From Ascidia mentula (taxonomy: Eukaryota; Chordata; Ascidiacea; Phlebobranchia; Ascidiidae): a stretch of DNA of 64,000 nt. Of this stretch, positions 13,884 to 26,210 are shown piece after piece (positions within the stretch are counted from its first letter, which is position 1; every line of letters starts with the position of its first letter). The position numbers were made by a program, and so were the translations under genes. The stretch is taken from positions 20,214,501-20,278,500 of the forward strand of contig OX387200.1 in NCBI GenBank assembly GCA_947561715.1, written 5' to 3'. The notes below the pieces were generated by a model. It searched no databases. It worked only from the letters and a program-made list of their open reading frames with translations, and was not told the DNA's origin.

Positions 13884-16800
13884 ATGAAAATCCAGATCGG
13901 TAGTTTGCTTTTACTTCTGCTCACTGATCGCTCGCTTGGGTTTTACAAAACAGAAGAGTGTCCGAAAAAATCCCAAGAGCGCCTGTGTATGAATTTATGC
14001 GTATGCGATACTTTCGGCCACTCCATACGCAAATCCGCAGGTTTGTAAGATAATGTGTAAAACCAATATATACTGCACTGATATGTAATTATATAATAAT
14101 CCGTATCAGTCTTTTGACACTGAACTGTAAAAGAATCAGTCTGTTTAAACAATGCCAAAATATCAAAGTACATGTAATATAAATAAAAAAAACAAGGCAA
14201 GATTTTGGGGATGACGCATGTGCTTCTTTAATTGTGGCAGTGGACTTCGGTAAATTGGCAAATCTGGTTCACCTTTATATGAAGTTTGAAGAAAGCCTTG
14301 AACAAGGTGAACTCTCTTGGACATTTGACGCACAGAAGGTGGCAGACATAGCAGCCAACATGACGGTCACAGTATTTTACAGACCAAAGTAAGTGGGTGT
14401 TTAAACAGTAAATACCAACGTCATGTCATTATGGCTTGGGACCGCTTACGTTTTTGGCGTTAAAAATACCCTGTAAGAAAAATACCCTGCTATCCGCTAT
14501 AATTGCTATGACTGGTTTTAAGACAGTGCCACATCAGAGGCTTACCCTGTAAGAACTGTCAAAAAACTTAAATCCTGCGACAAATGACCAGATGTTGTTT
14601 TGAATCTTCCAGTGTAGATGGGCTTTCGGCAAAATACGCAACTCCTGTTTCAAGCTGTTGTCGTGTTCCTCTCACGAGAAGAAAATGTGCCTTAGAACCC
14701 GAGCCTAACGGGATTTACAACGTTGGCCATTCTTTGAACGAAGAAATGCTTGTAACGAGGAAAGAAATTAACGTTTCAGGTTAACCTTATTGCCTATAAT
14801 TCAGTGATTTTTAAAATGTGCGTCACGACCCCCGTGTGTGTCGTCGTGAATTTCCAAGGGCGCGTGACAATTCAAACAAAACAAATTGAATTTGTTTGAG
14901 GAGAAAGCAGGCATACAAGAAGCCAGTTTAGCCTTACGCAACTAAAAATTTGAACAACTCGTCCTGATTGAATATAATTGGTGCGTCGTAGTTTCCACGC
15001 ACAGAAGTTTGAGAACCTCTGATTCAATAGTTCACAAACAATTGTTCAAAACCTGTCGGCGTCCAGTAAACAATTAAAATACAGTACTTACTTTAAAAAT
15101 TTTCAAGGGTAAAACAAATTTAAAACATTTGTAATACTGATAATTACCATAATTTTCAAATATGAAAGCTGGAATAGAATGAAAATTTAGAACGGAGAGA
15201 TTAAAACAATCCGTTTTCGAACATATTGCTTCTTTCGAAAACATCTTCCATGTATGATCTTAAAGTTTCAGAGATTGTGGAAAAAAAAGAGCTGATATGC
15301 AGGTGGATGGACAACTCTACCCAGTTCTGTATCTACTTCAACCAAACTTCTGGTGCCATGAAAGCTAAAAAACTAACCAAGGAGCATGGCGGAATCAACG
15401 GCCATACCTACACGAAGGACCGAGTACAACAAAAGATGTTTTGCGCGTACCAGCTGCCCGAAAGTAAGCTCCTTGTTTTATTGAAAAACATAGTTAATCA
15501 TCTCAGTTGCTATGACAACGATGAACGGTCAGGTGCACGATCAACGATTTTTTTCACATAAATTGTTTCTGATGCTGCCAGGCATATTTTAATGCTGAAT
15601 ACTGCCCTTCTGCCAAACTTTATTTTATTTACGTTTCACAACGTTTCGGCTGTCATGCAACAGCCTTCATCAGGAGAAAGAATGCAAGTTTAACAAAGTG
15701 GACACATTTTACAATGATTTTTTTCACATTGTAATCCACAAACACTAAAATGCAGGATATTAATTATGACAAATCGCCATACTTCAAAAACCAATATATT
15801 ATATAGGTCTGGTGTTAACGAAGAGCACGAAGCTTGCCGAAAACCAGCTATTGAACGAGTTTTTCAATAGAAATGTTTACGATATCACGACGTACTGGCG
15901 AATGGAAGCGAGAAACAACTGCACGCGCCATGAGCTGGAAGTGGACGAACATCTGTACTTTGAGACCGAACGTGGACATCTGTTGTGTTTCCGCTTTGGT
16001 AACATTGAACAAACTGAAGAAGCGAAACACTACTGCATGCCTGGAAATGGTAAGAGGTAACACTATGTTAAAAATATTCCACAGTTGCAACCCATTGGGT
16101 TAGTAGAAAGTATGTATTTCCATCCGTTCCCAATTTCAGCATCTTATATCAAACTTTTAGAAACAGGCATAAAACCAATGAAAGCCACAAGGACAGAAAA
16201 TCCAGCTTCAGAAGTCACGACAATTTTATTGGTGATCGGAGGTGTCATCTTGGCCGCTTTGCTGGGGTTTGCTCTGTTCGCTTTCTCAATGCGAATCCGG
16301 AGTCACATGAAAAGCGTGAAGACCCTCCCACCTAACCTGGTAGGTGGATATGCGTGTTCCTTTTTAGGCACGTTTGGAATATTCTGGTTCGGCCACGTAT
16401 TTTCTTTGTTAAAAAAGTGCCACCTTCATAACTCATTTGCATCTCTCCAATAAGAAAATGAAATTCATTTGTTGCTTGCGCCCATTTTCGCCTTTTCAAG
16501 TGTCTTTGTGACTTTTATGCGTGTGCGAAAAAAGTAATCCTATGCACATTTGTAGTCGGAATTGTACAATGAAATCGATCGGTTCCCAAGCTGGGATGTA
16601 ACCACTGGAGAAGAAGGCGGTGAAAAGGTGGACCCTTTTTCTTGGAAGAAGTTTGTTGCTCTAGGTTAAACCTTTTTCTTTGAATACTAGTGGTGTTGTA
16701 ACTACTTAGCTCTCAGAAAGGTTATAAACAGTTTGGGCAACACAGGCATTCGAATCCTCAAAATTAAAACTCGAGGTTAAACACAAAACGCATGGGATAA

Positions 16801-18811
16801 AAAACATCCTCCATACTACTTAAAAAACAGGAATAAATTGTTAAAACTAAAAAGTTTCAAAAATACCGGTGTTTAGAAATTGTCTGCGGTATTAAGGTCC
16901 ACTGCCATTACAGCCAAGCTGGATCAGCCACTTTTCCGGACAAATGGGAGCGAGATCTATAAAGATTAAGCTTCAGGTCAGGTTGAACTCTCGACCCTGG
17001 GCTAACCAGGCCCAACGCTCTACAAACTGAGCGACAGGAGCTTAGCGGTTTCACGGGGTATGTTGTGGAAAAGCTACACTAGAGCGAAAGTGCAGATCTT
17101 GTATTCGCAAATACGTGGGGATCTCCACTAACGTAATCAGACAAAGCAGAAGTGTTACCATTCTTTCGCATAAAAGGAAGGATCGCCTCACCTTATCTGT
17201 GGTCCAAGAAATTAACAAGAAACATTAGTTGCAGTAAAAGCCCCGACTGTCACTCTTCTGACTGTGAGCTGTCAAAACGTCAGTAGGTTTTGTCTTAATT
17301 AGGAAAAAGGGGACGAAAAGTTCACCAATGACGACACAAATGTTAAAGGAATTTATTTTGCAACAAAAGCCTTTCTCCAGTCGATGTCTTCTGTCACTGT
17401 CGTCACTGGCACATGCACTACTTAGATGCGAATCAATAAGCTTATCTCAATTTAAAACAACGATACCAAAAATCTAAACTTTAGTTTCCATAGGAACACC
17501 CATCGATTTAATGGATCGTCGGCGCCTGTAGTTACGGTCGCTCCACCACCAAAATAATCTATCACATTATTATAATGTACATACAATAAGCATTTGTTTA
17601 AGAGACACTGGATCGACTTAGAATCACTCGCCAAGATTTGTGCAGAGCAATTTCTTGTTTGGTTTCAAGACAGGATATTTACACGGGGTGACAAATCTAC
17701 TTGGCTGCATCCGGCATTTCATTTCAAGATTTCAACCCTGTTGTTTACATTGGTTTATATTCAGATGATGGTTCCACAAATAAACAAAAGTCTACGTTAC
17801 GAATTGACAAACATACAGGGTCGGATCTTCATTGTGCTGAGGAGACGTTTCCCCTACAAGGTGGGAGTTTGTAAGCGATGGTAAATAAATGCAGAAGCTT
17901 AATTCGTCGTGGTAGTTATTAGAAAATTGTTTCTTGGTTCGTTACCACTCGGGGCGTATTCTGAGTACCATATATCACATGGCGATCACCCAAATGAATA
18001 GATGCTAAGCGCTCTGTGCTGAGTGAAACGTTTTTCGTGTTTTTTCATAGATGTATAGATCTTATCCTTCAATGTAATTAATTTGGTTTCTTCTGCATAT
18101 GCTACAGTGATGAAGCAGACAAGTGTTCTTGAATTATTCTGCTTATTATTTATCATTAGTGAAAAAAGTGATTGCTAGGACTGACCTAGATTATCCAAGA
18201 TACTGTGTAATAATCTAAGTCAGTTCTAGCAATTACTTGCTTTATATCCCCAAGACCAATCAAAGTTGGCAGTGGGAGATGCATGCTTTGTATAAACATT
18301 TCTAAATAATGTTATTACTATTATGAATATCATTACAGAAGCTTGATTACTTCCTTTACATGCAGGCGGTATTTACTATTATAGTCAACAACCAGAACCA
18401 GTTGAGGGGGCATACACAGCGGTTTCCGACAGTGGATTGCAAACCGACACAAGTTCTGGCGCCGACTCATCTGGATCCAGTGGAAGTTTCTCTCAACAAG
18501 TGTGTTTATCAGAGATTTCTGAAGACACTGGACGCGGGTCTTCCACCACTTGCAGCGACATCGAACTTGATGCGTGCGAACATCGGTACAAAATCCTAAA
18601 ATCCACCGACACTAATCAATTTGATACCGGCCACCAACCGAAAGCTTTCCCGAGCAATGACGACGTGTTTTTGCCAGTTGTGCCCGATGTCACTTGTGTT
18701 GGAGATTTTCCTGAGCCTGGCACGGAGTTACAAATATTTCAAACACTTTTTCTTAAACGAAGCGGCGCAGACTTGGCTCCCGGCCTCCTGCCACAATGCG
18801 ACCACATTTAA
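13884..18811 (+). CDS. R1: class II cytokine receptor-like type I membrane protein
   Basis: Nine exons join without a stop: 13884-14040, 14241-14388, 14613-14779, 15272-15463, 15807-16049, 16161-16339, 16556-16664, 17765-17860 and 18366-18811 (578 aa). Residues 1-19 form a signal peptide. Exons 2-3 resemble the first FNIII domain of interferon/IL-10 receptors: ELSWTF, then NMTVTVFYRPK at the exon end, then paired cysteines in SCCRVPLTRRKCALEP before IYNVG. Exons 4-5 resemble the second domain: YDITTYWR, then LLCFRFGNIEQTEEAKHYC. Membrane helix about 322-346, box1-like TLPPNL at 357-362, conserved DPFSWKK, then a Ser/Asp-rich tail with a YSQQ (YxxQ-type) and a YTAV tyrosine site. Intron phases are 1-2-1-1-1-0-1-1. 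There is no WSXWS motif, which argues against class I. Ligand unknown; JAK/STAT signalling is inference. The ATG at 13884 was chosen because the signal peptide follows directly and R2 matches it. Confidence 0.6.
15605..15676 (-). repeat. Repeat with hammerhead-ribozyme-like core, R1 intron 4
   Basis: Read on the minus strand, CTGATGA is followed by the hairpin GGCTGT/ACAGCC, then GAAAC, then the short hairpin ACGTT-GTGA-AACGT ending in GTA. This is the order of a hammerhead core: CUGAUGA, stem II, GAAA, stem III, UH cleavage site. One extra A lies next to stem II and stem I is weak, so the copy may be inactive. Such cores are known in Penelope-like elements and retrozymes. Its left flank (15564-15595, TGCTGCCAGGCATATT) recurs at 44517 in the MS4A-like gene. 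Confidence 0.4.
16975..17045 (-). repeat. tRNA-derived sequence (pseudo-tRNA or SINE head), R1 intron 7
   Basis: On the minus strand the D arm is perfect (GCTC..GAGC, A-box-like TCGCTCAGTTTGTAGAGC). An anticodon arm follows, with TGGGC/GCCCA and loop CTGGTTA (GGT, Thr-like). Then comes GAGAGTTCAACC, a weak B box. The T stem and the 3' acceptor strand do not pair, so this is not a functional tRNA gene as read. Confidence 0.4.
18168..18236. repeat. Near-perfect 26-bp inverted repeat (hairpin) in R1 intron 8
   Basis: Left arm 18168-18193 (starts GTGATTGCTAGGACTGACC) and right arm 18211-18236 are reverse complements with about 3 mismatches around a 17-bp spacer. It is AT-rich and lies in the intron before the tail exon. 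It could be a MITE core or an RNA hairpin. Confidence 0.7.
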
Positions 18812-19003
18812 GTTCTTCACTGTAAATACGGGGGTTACAGTGTCTTTCAATGTTATTACAATAGTGTAAAAAATGTCCATGTCTTGCCACCTGTCTTTGT
18901 TGCGCTTTCGCTTCTGTTGTAAATTTTTCTCTGCAAACAATGTTGCCCTCACGTGTAAACTTTAGTATAACGTTTACGAACCATATGACATGAGCCAATG
19001 TTT

Positions 19004-19009
19004 AATAAA
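19004..19009 (+). terminator. Candidate poly(A) signal of R1
   Basis: AATAAA occurs 193 bp downstream of the R1 stop codon, a plausible 3' UTR length. It is the first consensus hexamer I see after the stop. Confidence 0.4.
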
Positions 19010-22000
19010 AAGATATCGCTGCTTGGCAGAGCCAGGCTTGCACTGTTAAATTTCCAAAGCGCCTTCTCTGCTCACAAATTTATTCTGCATCTAAGGTATT
19101 TCTTCTCGAAATTTGCTTTTATTGAAAACTTTAAAGCAATGCCGCAGGTGACACGTAGTTATGTACACAAACATTTTTAAGTCATACAGTTTCCACGAAT
19201 GGTAAAAATCTTGTACATTTTTGTGGAAAATCTTCGTGTTCAACGTATTGAAATCTATAAATTGAAGTGTGTTTTTTTGTGATTTAAAAGGAACGTGAAA
19301 AGGTTTCCAACATAGCAAAGTAACCAGACTCAACCATCAGCTGCATTTGTGAGAGTTTATAGGTCGAAAAGTTGTGAACTACCTGCAGCTCAAACACACG
19401 GTTGTTTTGTAAGCGAATGGAATTTAACAGAGAAATTGATGCAAAATACAACACTTGCATTCAATTTTCTCACTTGCAGTTCGCGCCGCAGAAATATGTG
19501 GGTTCAGTTAAAAGCAACCATTTTAAACGTGACGCGTGAAATGACAGTGGAACAAATGTTGTGGCTACCAAGCTCTTGTCAATGTTTGTCAACTAACTAT
19601 CCAATGACCATTTTGTGTCTCGACTTCATATATTTTACGTAATCTAATTTATTACGCTTGATTTTTGGTTACCAGCGGCTTGTGAAACTGATTTAGTGTT
19701 TAACCATGGAGCTTTGATGTAGCCTTTCTCCCACATGAAACTTAACCAAATTTCGGTTTAGAAGCGATTTTTACCAAGTGTGAATGCTTCGCGGGCGCTG
19801 CGTAAAATTCGATTTCTATTGTGAATTGTAAATCGTATCACGTGACAGCACAGACGGCGGAAAATAAATTTTACTCCGTTCAGTACAGATTTTTTTTCTT
19901 TACCAGGATACTGCTGGTCTTTTACTCACTCGATCCCGAGGCGCAGTATCGTTGCCAAATCAATAATATCGATGAAATGATTTTTTGCTGCCTAAAAAAT
20001 TGCTGTGCCAAACAGCTGTCTTTGACCATTATGTAGAAATCCAAACCATTATGGATGCACGAACCATGTGGCAGTACCAGCATAATCTCGGGAAATAAAT
20101 TGGCTTAATTTATACGTCAATGGTTTTCAAAATCGAACTAAAACGTTTTGTTTAATGTTAACGTTCAAAGATCAAATAAATTACGTTCTGCAATTTGTTT
20201 TGAATATCCCTACTCGCGCCTAACATTGTGCTAATTAACCACCGGCCAAGCGCATTTGTCTGTTCATTGTAGAAGGTAATAACCTTAAACAGAATTTGAC
20301 GCGAAGTATTCCACGATTTGGGCGATTGTAGGAGTGCGAAACAGTTACACTTTCAGATGATAACCTGCATTCACGGAAAGTTATGCAGGGTAAGTTTTAC
20401 GGTTGAAATCATGCAGTGGGTCAATGAGTGATGGATTGACACACCAGTAGCCATTGAGTGCATAACAAACAGCGGATGCAACTCACATATTTTTGCTGGG
20501 AACCTACGCGGAAGGCAGGATGTCACAGCACCTGGTACATCGGTTTTCTTTCCTTCATTGTGGTGTTGTTTTTCACAGACCCTCGGACTCGTTTCGCCGC
20601 ATTTATGTCCTCATGATGTTATTTTACACAAACCTGAGTGCTGTGTGGATGCTCATACTATCAAAAGCAAGACAATCAAAAAACAAATGCTCGCGTTTAG
20701 TTTTATTGTTTGTAGTTGGGTTTGACGTACGTGTCCCCCTAACTTTAGTAACACAGCACAGGTTGTCATGTGAATACCTTCATACATTTTATAGTATTAT
20801 GCATAAGCGTTGCAGTGTTTACTGTATATCATTGTACTGAATCGTTGTTTCAGGGTTTAATATATTTTGTTTAAAACATTAGCAAATCTTGATATCGGTG
20901 TGTGTTTCTGTCGTCTTGGTTGTTTTCATAAAACCCAAGCGGCGCAGTTAGAAAGGGGGCCCGTTGTTACGTACTAATCTTTCGTTCGGGGCAGAAATGC
21001 CGTTCTTTGACTCAGCTTGACATAACATGTAATTTACGGCTATTGTCAAAAGCCAATTTTTTCGTACCATTGGGAGATGCATAGGACACACACCTGTTTA
21101 CTGCGTAAGGAGTGATGGCCCAACTACCAGACGTGATGTCTGCAGGAAGTCAAAGGTATCGCGTATAATGTGGTCAATTGAGTACGGATACGAAGGAAGA
21201 GACATGCTGTTATTCTATTCGCACAAATTATCAGACATATTCAATGCTCTATCCACGTGTGTGATATAGATGGCCCGCTCAGTTTTATCGCAATGGGAAA
21301 TGGGTCGTTAGCGTCACTGCGCTGATGCAAAGCACAGTATTAATAGGGACTTTTTATACTTGGGATTTTCCACCGCTTGTCAAACGGTTTTGAATATACT
21401 TATAATGGGCTTCGTCTTGCTCATATTTCCGATGGTCGGTGGACACATCAGTGTTTTCCTCCGCCTGCAAACGGGTTTACCCAAACCTGGCTTTATTCAT
21501 CACGCCTCGTTGAAAGTTACTGACGCTTGTCCGAGGTGAGACTAGGCCTACACACTCTTCACCCCTTATTAGAAACTGTTTGGCAGACACCCACCTGCAG
21601 GCATTTAGTTGATAAGTGTTTCATACATAAAAAACTGCCCAATTCTTATTCCATGCTGCAATGCCTAAGATTACTCGACTTATAAATGCATTAAATAGAA
21701 ATAATAAAAAATAAATTAATTTAAAGTATAAATGTCAAAGAGACATTGTAGGAAATGAAAATGAAAAAAGAGTCTACGTGAAATGCCAACCCGGTCGTAT
21801 TCCCGCGCATGTTTTTTGGATCGACGATAATGTATGGACGGGTCGATGCGACGGCCAAAAATCAGCACCGAAATAAGATTATCAAAATAACACGCGAAAT
21901 CATTTAGTATTAAGTGATCAACGCAAATCCAATTATAGTACCTGGGGTTGCAGGTGCACCCCATGAGTAGGTAGTAACAAATCAACCTGAACATGTTATT

Positions 22001-23188
22001 ATCTATAACAACCTGCAATTCGAGCTAACTTCAAGCCCGACTGCATCGACGCAGCATTCTAGACGCATGACGCAAAAAAGGCGCGTGCGTCACCACTTCG
22101 AAGCGAATTTTTGTTTCCGTGCAAGGTTACCCCATTTAACTCTGATCCAGTAGCGAGATAAAACACATAATCATTTCAGGTTCGAGTTGCCTTTACTTTT
22201 GGTGCGTGTGGTTCGACGTAATATAGCATTAGAAAGTTACAACTGAGCTTCAGTGTCTGATACTTTTGGGACCGCAAAGAGTTCTTGTCGGAAGAGTCAA
22301 ATAGCTCGTGTCAAAAAACATTTGATAAAATCCTAGACAAGGAAATGCGTCTGAGAATCTGAGATTGATCACTGATCTTTCGCTCGGTTAAAGCAGTCAG
22401 TGAGGCTTGAAAGGTAAAAGTTACTTTCATGAAAACAACAGGTTGAGCGTTATGTGCTGATATTCCGTTTGCGTTGATATGTTTCTCGAGAGATTTGTCC
22501 AGTAAGGGAAGCACTAAACGCATGTAGACCGAGATCCAAGTAAATGTACTGGATATATTTTGTATCCTATTTGAATTTGTAACTGAACACTTTTGTGCCA
22601 CGTCCGAATTTCACTCCAGTGTAGACCATAAAGAAAAAAAAGAGTTGGCCACTTAGTGGGGGTTTACGAACAATACAAGGAAGTGGTGGTTGACTTGCTT
22701 GGTTTTAAGTCGACAGGTTACATCACTCAACCATTGCGTGGCATGTTGTGTTAATCATGTTCTCCTTCCTAACCCGCGGTGTTATATGCCGCCAAAAATC
22801 GAATCCAACCACGACTTGCATTGTTACGGTTCTTATTAATGATGGGTTTATATTGAGGCGCAATTTTTCCATGCATTAATAACCGCTACCACGCGCTGGA
22901 AACAGCAACGGGAAGTTGTAGCAATTATCGCAACCCGAAATCAGAAATGATTTCCATAAAATAGGCTACAAACCTCAGTCGTACGTTCGAATCGATTGCT
23001 TTGTCGATTCTTTGCCGGTCATTGTCGATCTGTTGGGTATGGGTATGCCCTATACTGAATACCAAACAACAGAGACGAACCACTGTGGAGCGCACTACGG
23101 CCAACAGATCGACGTTGACCGGAACGGTACCACAAAGTGGATTTTAGTGTGCCTGCTAGTGTAAAAGCCAGCACAGTGCCACTGCAAC

Positions 23189-23248
23189 AGCTGCACTGAT
23201 GAGACCTTACAGGTCGAAACAGTGCGTGTACACACCCTGTCTGCAGCT
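23189..23248 (+). ncRNA. Type I hammerhead ribozyme, well-formed copy
   Basis: All hammerhead parts are present in order. Stem I is AGCTGCA (23189-23195) pairing perfectly with TGCAGCT (23242-23248). The catalytic CTGATGA follows. Stem II is GACCT-TAC-AGGTC, then GAAA. Stem III is ACAG...CTGT, closed by a long loop, and the cleavage triplet GTC ends at 23241. Self-cleaving type I hammerheads of this design are known from small animal retroelements (retrozymes). It sits between the receptor genes inside a dispersed repeat whose other copies in the window are mostly damaged. Activity is predicted from the core only. Confidence 0.8.
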
Positions 23249-26193
23249 CGCCAATATCTTTGACATGACTTATTGACATATGTTAGCTATGGCGAAGTAA
23301 ACATTCTAAACTTTGGTTGACTTTGGCTATGCAAAGGCTATTCCAGAAAATACTGACGAAATTATTGCCGTTAGTAAGCACACTTCGCTTCGCATCGGAA
23401 TATACTACGGGTAACGGGCATTGGTGTACCGACTGCTATTGGCAAACTATTTTTTACGGAGAACGACTTTTATCTTGACCAAAGTGTTGTTTCGTTTGCT
23501 GTGATCGATGAATCATTTAAAATTCCAGGGTAATATAGATTAGGACTGCTGGCATTTCGAAATCCAAACTTTCCGCACGACCGAGCGTAAAGATAGGGGG
23601 TCGCCTATTGTAACCTCTTAACTTTACAAGTAACAACATGTTCAAGGTAATGCTGGTGCCTAAAAAAGACCAATCTTCAAATCGGGTTTACTGTAGATTT
23701 TCAAGTCAGGTTGTACTGTAGACTTGTAAACTTATATAACCGCGAGTTATGTGGCTAGGTTTACTGTGTTACATATGTACTCGTTAATAATTAAAGCAAG
23801 GTGATGGAAAGCCTATCACAAACGAGGAAACGAGAGAAACAAAATCGCCTTATCATTTTTATACAAAACAAACTCGTTTCTTGTTAATAATTCATCATGG
23901 CGAAATAATTTTGACAGTTTTGTTTTCGGCTTGTACCTGACACTATAACCCATCTTTCCCTACAAATCGAGGGGCCAAAGCTGACGTAACGTAAGCCACT
24001 CGTTTTGCTTCGGCCTCAGGAAAACCTCATTCATTTTGCTAAATCAATTGAATTGGGTGAATCACGATACGTTGCAATGAAGTTCGACGAATGAAGTAAA
24101 TATTTGGTCAGCAGTGTATGGAGGCCGGTGAAAGCGACTTGCCTTTTTCATCATAAAGAACAGTCGCTATGGAATGACCGATGCCGCTATTTATTAAGAT
24201 AGGTTTGGAGCAATGACGCGACAGTATGTTTGTGAAAGAACAGCACTTGTACCAAGATGTATAACCAACAGTGGATAACAAACAAATACCGCCTGGTAAC
24301 TTGTAGTCATTGCAGAGATTCAGTATACCTGCACATATAATCTATAAATGTGAGTGTGTTTTCGCATAGCATTACAAAATCGGTTAGGAAGTCGTCTTTG
24401 ACAACAAGGCTGCGGTTAGCTATCTTTGGCTTCTGACCTATGTTGTAAATTATTCAACCCAGACACACCTTTGTGGTTGACGAAACAGGTCTTAGTCAAG
24501 CCGAAGGTAAATGTAAGTGTTGTGAGGGATATTGCTTGTATGCGTGTTGGTTTTTATATTTCTTCCAATGCTCATACCAAAGTCAAAAATACAAATCTAG
24601 TATTGTTGCACCGTTATCTTCAGCACCCATCAAAGTTTTTCTGAAACATGGTCCCAAACCGTATCCTTAGGCTTGTCAATTATCGAATACAAAACGCCTT
24701 CCGAGGTTTTCGTTTGCCCAGTAATCGGATTAGTGACATTCGTATGGTAATCTGACGCCGACTGGTACCTCTTCCTCGTTGTTGTGCTCAAAAGTTGACC
24801 CACGTTTGCTTTTCGTGTGGTAGCCTACAGGTTGAAGTTTCTCTGCGTCCAAATGTTTTACAGATACAGTTAAATGTTCCAAAACGCAACAAGAACAGAC
24901 AACGGTCGCGTATATCGGTAGTCTGAATCAAATTATAAGCAGTCAGGTTTCATTGCGCAATTGAGCTGCTGCATTTTTTGCAAGTGGTCAGGTGTGCTAT
25001 AGATCATGGACAATCAGAACATCAAACGAGAAAGTACATTTCTGACAATAAGTGATATGGTATCAGAGAGTTATGTCTCAAGGATCTCTCAAAACACATC
25101 ATTTAAACATGAAAGACAACATTGACCTACTCGATTACGATTTGTCTTTTCCACAGAGAGCGATTCCCAACGGAATTCTTAGAGTTGATTTAATTGCCAC
25201 TTGTGAGTTTGTAATTAGCTTCGTCTCGTCAATAATGTTGTAGGAAAATCGTTCCTTAATATAATCTGAGCTCCGCCTTCTCTCATGTGGTTGCAGCGCG
25301 ATATTATATTGTGGTATCTGCACGGTTGCGGTCAACCCTTTGCAATCTCTTCCTAAGTTGAAATTTAATTCGGTAAACACTGCATCAATTCCCATGGATC
25401 ATGGATGTTATCTACTTGCCCAGCATGAATTAGCGGTGACAACACGTCAAATATCGCTGTCTTTCCGTGAAAAAAAGGTCACGATGATGTACCTTACCCC
25501 AAATATGCCTAAATACCGGTTACCGCATTTTTGATGGACAAAATGATACAAAGGGAAGTGATTTGAAACTTCCTCCTCATTTCGCACATCAAATGCATCT
25601 GTTACCTTATTACAAAGTTATGATACAATTATTGTTGAAAAGTCACCCAGTTTTATTTCCACATGTTGGCCACACGTTATATATATATATAAGACTATGT
25701 AAAATTAGAGATCAGAATAAAAGATGGATAAAAGAAGGGAATGCGTTAAATGTTTTTCGTGTTTCCCTGGGGGAACATCTTTTAACGCGACACATACTTT
25801 GCAAGCGGCAGTCGTCATTAGTGTCAGTAGCACGTCGATACGCACTTTGTCACTCTCATTACGTGGTGCATCACTCTACACAGCGCAGGTAAAAGGCAAA
25901 GGGATTCCTTAAATGTGCTGCAGAACAGGCTACGTTGCGTTCTTTCTTCAGTTGTGGTGAGAGGACAGTTAAAAACAGAGAAGCGACGATATCTCTAATT
26001 TTTATATATTCTGCATTGTAATATGGAACGCCACAGTAATTTTAAAAACATGCGCAAATAAAGTATCACTATGTATAGACATGATGCGCGTCTACCCACA
26101 AGCAAACAGCAATTTCTTTGTAGTTGCGCATAGAACAGAAAATTCGCAAAGCAAATACCACATACCTTGCTGTGCGACGGCAGTTGGATGCGC

Positions 26194-26210
26194 TTCCTGT
26201 GCTGCGGTAA
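26194..26210 (+). promoter_or_regulatory. 17-bp element shared upstream of both receptor genes (R2 copy)
   Basis: This is identical to the element at 13454-13470 and stands at nearly the same distance (417 bp) before the R2 start codon. Confidence 0.3.

Noticed and set aside
13797..14040. Earlier frame start upstream of R1 exon 1
   Set aside because: The ATG at 13884 is followed directly by a signal peptide and matches the R2 start; the upstream part is not conserved in R2.
16975..17045. A functional tRNA-Thr gene
   Set aside because: The T stem and acceptor stem do not pair; only the D and anticodon arms fold.
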